From: Phoronis australis
Lineage: Eukaryota > Phoronida > Phoronidae
Direction of reading: 5' to 3'
NCBI GenBank assembly: GCA_002633005.1
Contig: NMRA01000163.1
Span: forward strand, 648,884-712,883
DNA: 64,000 bases
How positions within the stretch are numbered: the stretch's first letter is position 1; every line of letters begins with the position of its first letter. A model generated the notes under the pieces. That model was not told the DNA's origin, did no database searches, and worked only from the letters and a program-made list of their open reading frames with translations. Made by a program: the position numbers and the translations under genes. Below are positions 11,601 through 22,927 of this stretch, in pieces.

Positions 11601-14600
11601 TTTTTTGAGTGCTCGTTTTAGTTGCTGCATGAAGCGAATTGAAATAGATCACTGGAATAATAGAAATTTAATTGACTTCTTCTCTAATGAGTGACGAAAT
11701 TGACTTGAAGTGCTTTTCGTCCAGAAGCGCACCTTCATAATTTGCATGCATTATTTTTTTCGTAGATTTTTGCTTTCAAAGTACCTCGATGTCTTCGACG
11801 ATGAGTGTTTAGACAAACGGGTATGTCAGTTTTTGAAGTTCTACCTTTTGTTTGTAACTAAATGGGAAGAATACGGTGCTAATTAGGGGTTACAAAATGT
11901 GCTAAAACTCTTGATTTAAGAAAGAAACAAAACAATTATTGAATCTGTCACGGAGTAGCGAAAGTGCATTCTCATTAGAGAATGTTTCTCACAATTGTTT
12001 TCTCGTGAGCGGTATTTGTTTTCATCTAAACTGTAATTCAGTTCTTTTCAACACATTTCCTTTCTCTCGTATCGGAAATATCGAATTTTCGAACATAATT
12101 GAACAGTACGGTATACACCATGTAGCTGTCCAATCACTTCAGAGGCGGCAATTTTCACTATAGTACTTACTGGGATTTTCCGTAGATAAGCCCATGGGCG
12201 TGTATTCGGAAAATGAAAATTTCCAGACGTTTTAGTTATACCAAATAAACGCCCCGTGGTTTATTCGAAAAAGAGAGACGTGTAAACGCAAAGTCATAGT
12301 TTTTCTGACTGTCATATTTTTAGTTAAAACTGTGTTTTTAGATTTTATGTTAATAAATGCATAGTTCGCCAAAACCTTGTTTGTTTTTATGAATGATAAA
12401 TGCTCCACAAAAATAAATTGTGGCAAAAAGTTTACGCTGAGTGGGCTTTTAAGTGGAAATTTTCTGAGTAAACGCCCCACTGGACACTTGACACCAGAAG
12501 TTGTAACACCAAATAAACTCCCATGGGCATTCATTCGGTATAATTTTCTGAATAAACGCCTATAGAATGCAATCAGTCATAGGCGTAGGAAGCGAGGGAC
12601 CCCCCCCGCTTTCACATTTTGCAGACTGTCAATTTTATGTTGAGCTTGAGCTGATGTTGAAATTTTTTAATGCATTTAGTCCAATGAAGCAACAGGGGGT
12701 GTGAAATAATGTCTGCAAAGACGGCCTTACAACCATCAATTCAACCACCTTTGTAGTACTGTCCCCTATCAGCATCTAAGCACTGCTCGGTGTGCCTTTC
12801 CAAACTCAGTGAAAAACACGCGCAGCTCTACTGAATACTCCGTCGATCGCGAAAAAAAACGCTGATTTATGTTGAGCAGTCTTTTGGCAGCATGTTCCCA
12901 ACAAATTTGTGCAGGTCTGTAAAAAGTTTCGGAACCCTTACTCAAGTAAAAAATATACTAGCAAAAGTTTGGCTCTTGTTTTGGGAGAATCGCCCTCTAT
13001 CTACTTGTAGTAACGTCTGTGTTCGATAGGCGTTTGTTGCATGCCACATCTGAGTTTTGTTCAGGCATTAAATCAAACCGTCCGTGAAACTGGGTTAGTT
13101 CAACACCTCTGACGCATCTGCATGCACTGAGTTAATGTATACCGCCAGTTAAAACTGAGTTTTTGTGTCTGCACTGAAAGTATTTTCCTTTGAGTTATCA
13201 AGCCTTACAGCTACATGTGTAGTGTATTTTGTCACTGAGAGTGGATACTAATCGTGCCCATCGAATAGAGGTCCGAGCTCTTAAAGCGTTTGGTGAAATT
13301 GAGATTTTTAAACTGGTGGTGTTTTTTCAGATTCCACCAAATGTTCCAATTGAGGGCATAGCGAAGTCTCTCGTGGAAGCGTGGCATTTGTTCGGAGATG
13401 AAAGGTACATGTGTTCTTTCTATGTGATTTGCATTTGGATGTACGTTGATTGACTTACTGGTTTATTTCAGAGTTGTTCCCTAAAGCGGCTATAAATAGA
13501 TCTTCTTGGTGCTTGAAATGGAATGATTTCCATACATGTCTACGCGTCTGCTGGCAGTGCCGCTTTGGATGATTTTTATCCCGCAATCCTTAAGAATGGT
13601 CAGTGTATATATGCATTCTTCAATTCCCGTGCGTTTACGTGATGACTCCCATCGCATTCGTTTCTGTAATGTATTTCATTCATCACACTGTATAAGAAAA
13701 AAGGTGATCGCAGTAACTGAAATAATTACCATAGGATATCCTTCCTCGTTATTGTGGGAAAAGATTTTGCCAGTGTGGTACTAACCAGGCTACAGTCGTT
13801 GGCAGAATGTGTGTAGCCTGAGGCCCAGTGCGGATTCAGACTGGGACGATCAACAAACGGCATATATTCTGTGACTGAGACATGACAACTACAAGAAAAA
13901 TGACGCGAGCAGAAGCAACCCTTTTGCATTGCTTTCATAGATTTTACGAAAGCTTTCGACCTTGTCTGTATGAAAGGTCTCTTAGTTCCTTACCGCACAG
14001 GGTTGGATGTCCTCTCACGCTTTTGGGGATGATCCTGTTTTTTCATGGTGACGTCATGCAGAGTCTTGTCCAGTTCAAGGGTTCATTCCGGATCCATTTT
14101 CCATCAAAAGTGGTATGAAGTAGGTATGCGTTCTTGCTCCTACACTCTTCGGCACATTCTTTTCGTTACTCTTATCATATGCTTGTGGCCGGTCAAATGA
14201 TGGCGTCTACCCCCATACTCGAAGTGACGGAAGCTTTTTCAACCTTGTCCACCTACTCATCAGGGAGATGGTCTCGGTTGATGATGTTGCCATTACGGCT
14301 TATGGCGAGCAAGCACTCCAACGTCTCTTTGGCTGCCGGCTTTGCTCAACCATGCGAGACGTTTGGCCTAACCAACAGCCACAAGAGCACCAACGTCACG
14401 ATTAAGGATGTTGCCAGTGTTCCCACAATCATCATTGGTGACTATACCTTCATAGTGCTAGACAAGTTCATTTATCTTGGTTCTACTTTCTCCAGCAATC
14501 TTTCATTGGACGCTGAACTCAGCACTAGGATCGGCAAAGCGACCACAGCAATGTCTTGTCTAACAAAAAAGGTTTGGGAAAATCGCATATGCTTACAATC

Positions 14601-17600
14601 AACACTAAGATGAAGGTCTGCAAGGCTTGTGTCCTCAACACCATACAGCAGCGATTCATGGCCCCTATACACCCGCCAAGAGCGCAGACTCTTTTCATTT
14701 GCGCTGACTGAGAAGGATATTCGGCATCAAATGGCAGTGTTTTGACTCCAACAATAAAGTTCAACTCAGACGGGACTGCCTAGTATGTACGCAAATGCTT
14801 ACCTAGGGGTGAGTTCGTTCGCTTGACCTCGTCAGGTGCATGGGCGATGGGAGAATGCCAAAAGACATACATGTACATGTACTTGTTTGCCACTGGAACC
14901 GGATCTACGGGAAGGTTCATGCTTCGTAAGACACGTGCGAGCGTGATCTTAATACGGGAAACATCAACGTCGCAGAATGGGAAGCTGTGACCTCTGATCG
15001 CAGAAGGTGGAGGTCTACTGTCAAGTCGTGTATTAAAACCAGTGAGCAAATAAAAGAAGAAAAACAAACACTACTTAAAGTGCACAGGCGTCAGGGGGCA
15101 GGGTGAATAAGTTTTGATATATCCTGAAGTGAATTGCAGTGTGTGTTTTTGAGATACAATCCTGTTCATACTCCATTATGAACGGGAAATTTGGAACGTG
15201 ATCTATTACGTCACGCGAACATGCAGTGTCAGCCACTGATTACTCTTTTATTTTTCAGTGCAGTGATTTTATTTCTTGTTGAAGTAGAAAGTCTGAATAT
15301 TTTTGATCAACGCCAACTTGAAGTCCATGTTTATCGTCTAAATCCTCGCATCAAAATCATACGGCGACATTTTCGACAAGTATACGACAACGCAACCCTG
15401 AAGAGCAATAAAGACTTAGTTGTGTAAGTACATATTGGTGAGTGAAACCCGCTTGTTTTGTCATCCAAGTTTCCCCAAAAGCCCACTGTATGACTTTGTA
15501 TCGACTTCTTATACCAGGTTTGGAAATATGTAGAGTTGTCAAACAGTTTACTTTTACGACTGTCTAAGACACCATAAACGGCTTTTAGGTTGAAAAGTTT
15601 TGTCAAAACGCCATGTCTATCCACTCCAATTAGTCGTATAGGCAATTATTTGCGTGCAAAGAGTGCTCCACGGCCCTGCTTCAGATATGTAATGGTCCGT
15701 TTTTGAAAACCGTACATGGGCCTCTCGAAAGTTGTCTGGCTAGGCAATTTTTATAAACCTTAAGGCAAAATTTGCATATGTATTTCATCCAAGCTACTTT
15801 ATCAGCTTGTGATAAATGGCCCACGTGATTACTTAGGCTACGTTCCACAGAGAGAAAATCGCACTCTTCTTTTGTAAGACATTGCAATATGTCTTGAAGT
15901 CTTGTGTTTTTGCGAATTCCTCGCATCCTTGCTCTGAATGAAATCATTTCATGGGTAGTGCGCCACTAATTGAAGTTCGAATTGCCGAACAACTACGTCC
16001 TATACTATTAAGTGTTATCGAATTCGAGTGGGACATGGAACACACACTTTAACAGAAAGTTTAGACAGACGTTTTGGATATATGTCGCTCAAAACTTTCA
16101 TGTACAAAAAGAGTCAATTTTCTCCTGTAGTTTGTGTCACATTCACGTGCTTGGTTTAATTTTGTTAAATTTGAGTCACTTACTAGACTGTCAAAAGTAA
16201 AAGTGAAGACTAAAATTCACCTAAAAGTTCCAGAGTCTTCATTTGTGACGGACAAATTTGAGATCTGAGGCCTTTCCAAGAAAACTGATTTAGCTAAGAC
16301 AAATCTTAAATTTCAGTCAATATTAAAACAAAACTTAAATTTGTCCCAAATCCGTTTCAAGAAAGAGATCTTAAGTTTAGTCTAAATTTTGACTTACTTA
16401 CCGGATGTGGACGTTTCAAAGTTTGTAAGTACAGACAAATTTTAGACCTAAGTCAATAATGAACTTAAGTCAGTTTCTTGAAACGGGCCCCACGTGACGA
16501 TATTAAAACAATACTCAGGCACTCTTTTTAGCGCAATAAAATGTCGACACAAAAGCTTTAAGTTTCGAGGGTAACTACGGTAAGTCAGTGGAACTCATTG
16601 TAGTTGCATGAATGTGTGTGTGTGCGTGCGTGCGTGCGTGCGTGCGTGTGTGCCTCGAAATTTTCAGCCCGACAATCATTTGCGTGGTTCGATTATAATC
16701 AGCAGTTTTCTAAAAGACGTTGCATCGCCTCACTTTAACCCGGCGCAAATGTAGATGTCTGATATAAATTCCAAACAGTTCGTCTGCACGAAACGTTCGA
16801 TTTTTCTTGATTTCGAAAGTGATTCTTTAAACATGAACTTAACAACGTGCTCTGAATCCATTGTGGCGAACGGGATAACATGGCCTCCAACACGGTGCAC
16901 TGGTTTGTTTTTTATTGAACTCACTTAATACTGCCTCTGACTAAGATTCAACCACCTGCTCATTTCATTTGTTTGTACAGGCACAATATTTTACTAGAAT
17001 AATACCCAGAACGTGTAGGCAATGTCTAATGCTGCTGTATGCCAAACTTTGCATCTGACTATTCAAATTCTAGATGCCTTGGAAATGACTTTCTCCACGT
17101 CTTCGATTTTACGTTGGAGAAGTTCATTTGAGGATTATGTTTCAGAGTGGTTTGATGATTTTCAGAGAAGGCAAGAATGTTGCTGTTACCTACTTCAGAT
17201 CCGGATATTCGCCTAAGTGTTTACCAACGGAAAAGGTGAGCTGTGCTTCCTGTGCACAGTATTTCAAGACTTGTTTGCTCTGATGCATAACAAACATTGT
17301 GTGATCTTTCACGCCTACATGTATCACTTGCAGTGCAAACTAGCATGCTGGACCCGGTTCTTGATTGATGTTGTCACACGGCATTATCTAGTTGCATTTT
17401 TGTTTTAATTGGACCTCATGGCTCGGAACTGCTTCAGTGTCGATGCTTAATTAGAGGAACCCAAGTCCATTTCCAGAATACGCCTTGACGCTAGATGGCG
17501 ACAACGTAATTGGTTATGCGCCCTGTATATTTCCAGTGTTGTTCTTAAATTCTTTGAAACCATCATGCCATCAAAATTCCACTGTTGTATGTTGCGACAT

Positions 17601-20600
17601 TTGAACAATTCACACAAATATGCCAATGTCTCAGTAAGTTCAGGAATTGAAGAAAAAGCGTTTCGTTCCTGCATGTATCAACCGTGATGATCGATCGACC
17701 CGTCTTGTCACACCAGAATTAGAAATTCGGCCAAACGACGCATTGACGTCGCCAAACTATTGCAGTTATCTGTCGGATGTTTGGCATGCCTGGTACTGCA
17801 TGTAGATCTAGGTCTACTTGTTAATGGAAGATGTTACACCACATGATACATGATGTAGGCCTACAGTACAACCAAGATTAGTGTAGAATGTTCAGAGCGT
17901 ACCTTCTTACGATATGCAGGACTTTCTTGTCAAGAATAAAGTGAATATGTTAGCCCCTGAGCAAACTTTCAGTGTGGGGCGGGGGGCAATTAAAAGCCAC
18001 CTTAAACTATGTTCTGGCTTTTGAATCTAATCAGAAGAGGCAGCGTGGCCTAGTGTACTGATAGGTGTCCAGTTTCTTTACTCGATGTCGTGGGTTCGAG
18101 TCCCATTGGGTCACACTGCTAAACCCTTGAGTCAGGTTTCTGGATCCTCAGCTCGGTTTTAACTATTTTTTTATAATTAATAAAGCATAAATGTGGTTCC
18201 AGGTCATGCGCGCACCCAGCCTTTAATATGGGGGCTCGAATTAACGATGATGTGGACCGTTTACCGACAAAAAACCGAAGGACTAAAAAACGGGGTACCA
18301 CGTCATTTACATGAAAATAGTCTCGCAAAACGAGACTTTCGGGAGATTGTAATGGTAACTGGTTCTCGGATGGTTTCCGGCACACCGGAATACCTGGGGT
18401 TGTTTGTAAACTCGTACTTCATTTGTACATGTATATTCACAGTTTAATTAGACATAACATCTTTAAGTGATCAAAGGCACATTGGAAGTACACGTATGGA
18501 TTGATTCCTTCTTGATCGGTGTACACGATTCGTTGCATCAATACAAGTTAAACCATGAGTTTGTCTGTGACAGGAATGGGCAGCGAGACTGCTGATTGAA
18601 AGGTCCAGCTGCATCAAGTGTCCGTCCATCAATGTGCACTTGGCCGGAGCTAAGAAAGTGCAGCAGGAACTGTGTAAAAGCGGTGTTGTTGAGCGCTACC
18701 TGAAGGACGCTGATGCAGCAGCTAGGATCAGAGCCACGTTCATGGGACAGTTTTCACTCGAAATGGCGAGTAAAGTTTATAATTTTAAGGTCATGCATTG
18801 GATCATAGAAAAAATTCAAATTTGGCTATCTTCGGGACATAATCTCAGAAATGGCAAACGGCTATTCATGTGAAACTTTCAAATGTTGTGCTTTATGCAC
18901 TGTTCTTCAAAAACTTTATTGGTAATTGTTTGAAAATAACCCACTTTAGCAATGCAAGAAGAGTTATCAAATTGGATTCGGGTGATTTATGACAAAAGAA
19001 TAAAAGTTGCTTAAAATGGAAGCGAAATGATCATTTAGAAAAAATGAAACGGTGTTTTGGGATTTTATCCTGGACCTTTATATGATAACATGGGTCATAC
19101 AATTGATGCCATTTTTTGCTATGAGTGTACAGAGGAGGCAGTGTGGCCTGGTTGATAAGTGCCCGCTTTCTTTACTCGAGGTCGTGGGTTCGAGTCCCAC
19201 TAGGTCACACTGCTAAACCCTTGAGCCAGGTTTCTAGCTCCTCAGCTCGTTTTTAACCATATATTAATAAAGCATAAAAATATTTCCAGGTGATCAGTGC
19301 AATGGGCCCACATGCGAGGCCTGCGCACGTCTGGTACAACGTGTATCAGACCGCCTGCAATTATTTTTATATGAATGTACATTTCTTATTTACTAATATG
19401 TTATCCAAAAGACCAATAGATCGGGTGGGAAGTCAAACATTAAATTTACAATCTTCTGTTTTACTTTCGTTTACATTTGGTTGGCTGCACGGACATCTGA
19501 GTGTCTATCAAGTCCTAACAGTTTTCTGCAGAAAGGCCCATTTTAGATACACTCAGATTTGTTCGGCAGATACGGCCAGGGAGTTTAGTTTGAGAAAACA
19601 TATTACTGGATCCTAAAAATTCCCCACTGGAAATAGACACCAAAACGACAACTAACGATTTTTTTCAACAATTAACTCCTACACTGTACCTTTGTGAACA
19701 ACCATACATCGATGTGTTGTGTATCGAATCTCTTCATCTTGCCCGGCGGTTACAGTATTGAAACCCCGAGAGTTTGTTGGTCACCTCGAAGTTTTCGACT
19801 TGGAATTGACTTTTGGTCCTAAACCGATAATTTCCACATAAACTTTCTAGGCTTCTCTGCAGAAAACTTCCGTACATAACTGTAATCTTTCTTTACCACA
19901 GTATCAACTATGGCAAAAACAGCTTAAGGCTACGTACATGTACCACTTTTTTAACGTGACAGAATTTCTATGTTACGTGTTTCAGGATTTGTCATTTTCG
20001 TAATAAAATGTGTTATTTCATGGCGAACTGCTTAGTGCTGACGTGGCAGGTATTTCTCCAGAATACTGTCGGAGACCAAACCGTTTCTATGGCATTAGCG
20101 ACACCTGAAAACTATGTGCTGAAACCCCAACGTGAAGGAGGTGGATACAACCTGTACGGTAAAGGCATGGTTCCCCTGTTGACAGACATCCAACATTCAG
20201 TGGAAAGAAGTGCTTACATACTAATGGAGTTGATTAGACCTCTTGTGGTTAAGAATGTTCTTGTCAAGTCGGGACTGCCAGCAACACTCGGTGACGTAGT
20301 TGGAGAGCTTGGCGTTTTCGGCGTTTTACTAGCGTAAGTGTCGAAGCTGGACTGGGTTTCGTAAACGCAAGACGTAAGAAAAGCTTTAGTTACAGTGCAT
20401 GGCGATATCTGGCGACGCCCAGGACTTAAGTGATCTTGCTCCTCCACGAGTTTCTTGCGTCGACGCAGTCCTGTTTTGTTTTCTCTAGCATAAGTGTCAG
20501 CTTAATAGTAAAAGCAGTTGGCTTTATTATTGTTTAAATCAGACAAACAAGAATGGCATTTTAAAGGGTCATGATCGGTTTTACTGTGGTACATGGGATA

Positions 20601-21083
20601 AGAGGGATTGTTGGTTAGGATAGACATCTCGGAGCTATTAAACTTCGACCAATTATAAAACGACGAAATCCATTGTTTTTTTGAGATATTATCACAAATC
20701 CTTATTGCTCCCAATTGTCTGCCAGCCATTCGCTGAAATCAATGCTGATGACTTTACAAGCTATTGAAAACTCATCGAGTAGTTCTTTGCTCCTCCAACA
20801 AAGTGTTGGACTGCCACCGTTGCGTTTATTAGTTCCATTCCGCGTAGGGGCTGATCACAGAAAAATCAGTTATCCACTAGTAGCCTACTGTCTCTTTAAA
20901 ACCGATGGCCCTCGTGTAACCCTTTTGTAAGTTCTTGAAACTTTGTTTTCTTTTAGGTCTGAAGAAAAAATAATAGAGAACCGTTTTGTTGGACATTTTG
21001 TGCGAACAAAGTTTTCCGGTGTTACGGAAGGGGGCGTTTCTGTTGGTGCCGCATGCATTGATTCGCCTTTACTAGTCGATTGA
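5692..21083 (+). CDS. GSS: Glutathione synthetase (complete gene, 11 coding exons, 481 aa)
   Basis: Joins glycine to gamma-glutamylcysteine using ATP, the last step of glutathione synthesis, in the cytosol. Coding exons: 5692-5779, 9043-9229, 9887-9962, 10505-10644, 11766-11820, 13331-13404, 15259-15423, 17166-17235, 18574-18765, 20062-20333, 20957-21083; every junction keeps frame and the total is 481 codons plus TGA (human GSS is 474 aa). Seen: FRSDYM with Arg125, VEFNT with Mg ligands Glu144 and Asn146, NIFDQR (220-225), YFRSGY (271-276), AGAKKVQQEL, the ATP-grasp glycine loop VLKPQREGGGYNLYG with Lys370 and Glu374, and HFVRTK with Arg456. The first ATG follows a TCTCTAG acceptor, and a non-coding exon probably lies upstream. 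Oddities: positions equivalent to human Ser149, Ser151 and Glu214 are Ala, Gly and Ser, and the ninth coding intron has a GC donor. Identity is firm from similarity along the whole length; exact substrate preference is not. Confidence 0.95.
5826..6590. repeat. Minisatellite, 43-bp unit, about 12 copies, split by a MITE
   Basis: Units read GTAGAGCCTAATGCATAATC followed by TATCTAACTACGTAGAGAGCACC, with the internal palindrome CTACGTAG. Unit starts near 5827, 5871, 5914, 5962, 6301, 6344, 6387, 6430, 6473, 6516 and 6559. It lies in the first coding intron of GSS and is interrupted at 6005-6252 by an inverted-repeat element. Confidence 0.9.
6005..6252. mobile_element. 248-bp MITE with GGGCCCGTTCC tips, inserted in the minisatellite
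   Basis: Inverted ends GGGCCCGTTCCAACAAA and (complement) GGGCCTGTTCCAAGAAA, with internal CTTAAGT-rich inverted sequence. The flanks are CAC on both sides (6002-6004, 6253-6255). The intact neighbouring unit at about 6421-6437 reads GAGAGCACGTCTAGAGCC, the exact empty site, showing a 3-base duplication. The GGGCCNGTT tip and 3-base duplication recall Tourist/Harbinger elements, although CAC is not their usual TWA target. Confidence 0.85.
7170..8440. repeat. Minisatellite, about 75-85-bp unit, about 15 copies
   Basis: Each unit contains CACCAGGTGGAGCAGC, then TTGGTTGTTAGTTGGCAACC (self-complementary arms GGTTG and CAACC), then a variable segment with CTCACTCT and TTTCCACCACCAG. It lies in the first coding intron of GSS and is interrupted by the palindromic element at 7270-7357. 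Confidence 0.9.
7270..7357. mobile_element. 88-bp palindromic MITE in the second minisatellite
   Basis: Near-perfect palindrome from CTGGGCCCGGTTGCATAAAA to its complement ending CCGGGCCCAG. The host unit is interrupted between CACCAG and GTGAAGTAG, so adjacent units show the unoccupied site. Depending on where the tip is placed, the duplication is zero or two bases (AG). Related longer copies are at 10219-10372 and 22068-22177. Confidence 0.85.
9973..10108. mobile_element. 136-bp inverted-repeat element just after GSS coding exon 3
   Basis: Arms of about 47 bases: ATGGCTTAGTGCACTTG and GCCGGTTCCGTCGGGTCA on the left against imperfect complements on the right, ending CAAGTGCAGCCAT. It begins 10 bases downstream of the exon ending at 9962, so it sits almost on a splice donor. 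Confidence 0.7.
10219..10372. mobile_element. MITE of the GGGCCC/GTTGCATAAA family
   Basis: Begins GGGCTGAGTTGCATAAAGC and ends TTTTATGCAACTGGGCCCAG; the centre contains TGCATGACGTCAGGTGCATT and GATAATGCGACGTCATT, themselves partly inverted. It shares tips with 7270-7357 and its centre with 22068-22177. Confidence 0.7.
12170..12565. repeat. CCCATGGGC-containing repeat, uninterrupted copy
   Basis: Contains GATAAGCCCATGGGCG near the left end and CCCATGGGCATTCATTCGG near the right, with AATAAACGCC phrases between. The same sequence in reverse orientation, split by an 810-base insertion, is at 44578-45775. It lies in GSS between coding exons 5 and 6. Confidence 0.7.
13826..15075 (+). pseudogene. 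Decayed non-LTR retrotransposon reverse transcriptase
   Basis: Reading through frameshifts and stops: QCGFRLGRST, then FIDFTKAFDL (RT block with the first catalytic aspartate), QFKGSF, VCVLAPTLFG, then SVDDVAITAYGEQALQ, where the usual YADD/FADD box has become SVDD. Next come IGDYTF, FIYLGSTFSSNLSLDAELST and RIGKATTAM, typical of LINE-encoded reverse transcriptases widespread in invertebrates. The frame shifts near 14335, and stops occur at 13880-13910 and after 14100. It lies in GSS between coding exons 6 and 7, in the same orientation as the gene, and is 5'-truncated. Confidence 0.8.
16267..16490. mobile_element. Second copy of the 6005-6252 MITE family
   Basis: Runs from GAGGCCTTTCCAAGAAAAC to TTTCTTGAAACGGGCCC with the same interior (AAGAAAGAGATCTTAAGTTT and GAACTTAAGTCAGTTTC) as the copy at 6005. 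It lies in GSS between coding exons 7 and 8. No matching flank duplication was seen. Confidence 0.8.
16613..16653. repeat. (TG)n/(TGCG)n microsatellite
   Basis: TGTGTGTG passing into repeated TGCG units and back to GTGTGTG. Simple sequence. Confidence 0.95.
18036..18203 (+). mobile_element. tRNA-derived SINE, copy 1
   Basis: GGCAGCGTGGCCTAGTG (box A-like), then GTGGGTTCGAGTCCCA (box B), then CACACTGCTAAACCCTTGAG and a tail ending AATAAAGCATAAA. It shares the whole arrangement with copies at 19132 and 53000. The right end passes into a different repeat phrase (CATGCGCGCACCCAGC) also found near 24078. Confidence 0.85.
18766..20061 (+). other. GC-AG intron of GSS
   Basis: The exon ends ...SLEM and the next begins NTVGDQ; only this junction reproduces the spacing of the human protein between SLD and GDQ. 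It requires donor ATG|GCGAGT and acceptor CTCCAG|AAT. The nearby GTAAAG at 18770 would break the frame. An alternative acceptor 12 bases upstream (GGCAG at 20045-20049) would add four in-frame residues. The intron also carries a SINE (19132-19370). Confidence 0.7.
19132..19370 (+). mobile_element. tRNA-derived SINE, copy 2
   Basis: Best-preserved tRNA-like head: GTGTGGC at 5' pairs with GTCACAC at 3', enclosing box A GGCCTGGTTGATAAG and box B GGGTTCGAGTCCC. The body continues through AATAAAGCATAAA into CCAGGTGATCAGTGCAATGG and CGTCTGGTACAACGTGTATC, shared with the minus-strand copy at 53000-53238. It lies in the GC-AG intron of GSS. Confidence 0.85.
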
Positions 21084-22067
21084 TATAGGTTGTGTTACTT
21101 AGTGATGAATAGCTTGACATTCCTGTTAGTGTGCTATTGGCTGTATGCACTGAGTGTTTGCGTATCACTGTTAATTAACTAGGCGTGCGGGCTAAAGCCT
21201 CTTTTATATTCAGCACTTTTACAACCCCACGTAAGTATAAAATCATTCGGCTGTAAATACAATCACCTAAACGGAGCTTAAGTTAACTTCACTCCGTTCG
21301 TCTAGTCGTTTTTAGTCTTTATATTGGTTATAGTGGGATTTTATTGGATAACCTACATGTACCAATTGTTATATTTAGACTTTGGTATTTTATTAAGAAA
21401 CCTACCAGTTGTTATATCTAGACTATATGTATTCGTGTTTGCATATTTTTATGCGTGCCACCAAAATGCGTAGATCACGCGTAGGCCTACATTTAATTCT
21501 AACAATCGATTTTAATCTGCATTTAAATCTTAAGCGTAAACTGTAGAAATCAAGTTTATTTCAAAATGTTCTATGGCATGTTGAATATTTGTAAATATTT
21601 GCATATATTGCGGCATCACGTAACATTTAGCACTCAGAAAACTTGATTCAACCAGACGATTACACCCGGCAATTTATTACGTTCAGCCTCCCCGTGACCG
21701 GCGTTCCATGCTCATTGTCCACAAATTTCATAGAGGTGTTTTTGACTGCATGTCTGTGATAAGGTTTGTTTGAGTTGCACTTGTTTCGTTGTGCTTTGAG
21801 AATTCTCCTGTGCCAAAACTCGTGCAGTGTTTATCTTGCCTTACTAGTCGGTAACCCGGCCCTTAACAGCTGAGTATTGACTATTTATTATTTTACCTGC
21901 TGTTGAATAAATTCTAACGACTAGACTTTTTTGTTATGTGATGACAGTAATTAGCACTCCGAATTCAATTGCTTCCGTGATAGAGACATTTGGCTTATGA
22001 TGCAGTGGCGCGATATGATTATGACCACCGAGGCTAGACTGCGTAGACTTCAAACTATGATCAGACG
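21084..22067. other. GSS 3' UTR and spacer
   Basis: Holds the candidate poly(A) signal at 21906 and no recognised coding sequence. Confidence 0.4.
21906..21911 (+). terminator. Candidate poly(A) signal for GSS
   Basis: AATAAA about 820 bases after the stop codon, followed by a T-rich and GT-rich stretch (TTTTTTGTTATGTG near 21928). It is a clear hexamer in a sensible place, but earlier cleavage cannot be excluded without transcripts. Confidence 0.4.
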
Positions 22068-22177
22068 AGTTGCTGCATGACGTCACGTGCATTGTTCAAA
22101 AAGAGAGACATGATGCGTGATAGCGCGAAAACGTTATTGCTATTCAGTGAAAGTTTATGCCACCTGGCTCAGGGCCC
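22068..22177. mobile_element. Partial MITE of the GTTGCATGACGTCA family
   Basis: GTTGCTGCATGACGTCACGT, then ATGATGCGTGATAGCG, then AAGTTTATGCCACCTGG and AGGGCCC: the centre and right arm of the element at 10219-10372, diverged. Confidence 0.6.
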
Positions 22178-22247
22178 GTGGTCATAATCTAGTTGTACTC
22201 GAAAGAGATCTTCAAATTATTTTCTATTCTACTTTTGTGTGAACTCG

Positions 22248-22409
22248 CAGTGGTGGATGTAAGGAGGGGGGGGGGGCAAGGGAGCCTTGCCCCCCACTAA
22301 AATTTTCCCATATTCTATTTGGCAGTTCGGGGGTGCGAATGCTTGACGGACAAGATGCTGGCTAATACTTTGCCTTGCCCCCCAACTCAAAATCCTGGAT
22401 CCGCCCCTG
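22248..22409. mobile_element. 162-bp CAG...CTG-tipped MITE with 5-bp duplication
   Basis: Starts CAGTGGTGGATGTAAGG, ends CTGGATCCGCCCCTG, with G- and C-runs inside. The flanks are ACTCG on both sides (22243-22247 and 22410-22414). Confidence 0.75.
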
Positions 22410-22789
22410 ACTCGAGTGACAATTGTTGTGTGCTTGAGTACACTGTGGTCTGGTGACTTCTAGGTTCGAGCTACATGTACATTCGAGTAAAACTCGAGAT
22501 TTCGATCCCTAACTTCGGACTCCACAAAAAGGAAACTAGGACTAGACAGAATCGTGAGCGTGATTTGCGGCATTTTTCAGGCAGTGAAACTTGTGCTAAT
22601 GCAAAAATTGGGGTTTTCGCTATCGATGGAGAGATGATGCCGGATTGGAGAATTGAACGCGACAGGTAAAAGAACAAAATTGTGTGCTCCATGAAACTGC
22701 CACTGCAGTGATCGGCATGTGATGTTTATCTGGCTAAAGAACGGGAGTCGGGGCCTTTTAATTAGTCTCCTAAAACTGGTGTCATATTC

Positions 22790-22927
22790 ATGGACGGTGC
22801 AGCACTGAAAAAAGTGGGGGCTATAGCCCCCAGCCCCCCTGTGGTGCACTGCCCATAGACCATGGGCGGCGCACCCTCTGTAAGAAGTGGGGGTTATAAC
22901 CCCCGCCCCCTTTGGTGCGCCGCCCAT
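22790..22927. repeat. Two adjacent palindromic elements of about 66 bp
   Basis: 22862-22927 is a palindrome ATGGGCGGCGCACC...GGTGCGCCGCCCAT with a GTGGGGGTTATAACCCCCGC centre. 22790-22856 is a diverged copy (ATGGACGGTGCAGC...GGTGCACTGCCCAT). The minus-strand open frame across here is a by-product of the palindromes. Confidence 0.75.

Noticed and set aside
14134-14613. 159-codon open frame as a host gene
   Set aside because: Its second half is a LINE reverse transcriptase and the first half is in the wrong frame relative to it; it belongs to the decayed retrotransposon.
18036-19210. Functional tRNA genes
   Set aside because: Box A and B motifs are present, but three copies share a long non-tRNA body and tail, so they are SINEs.
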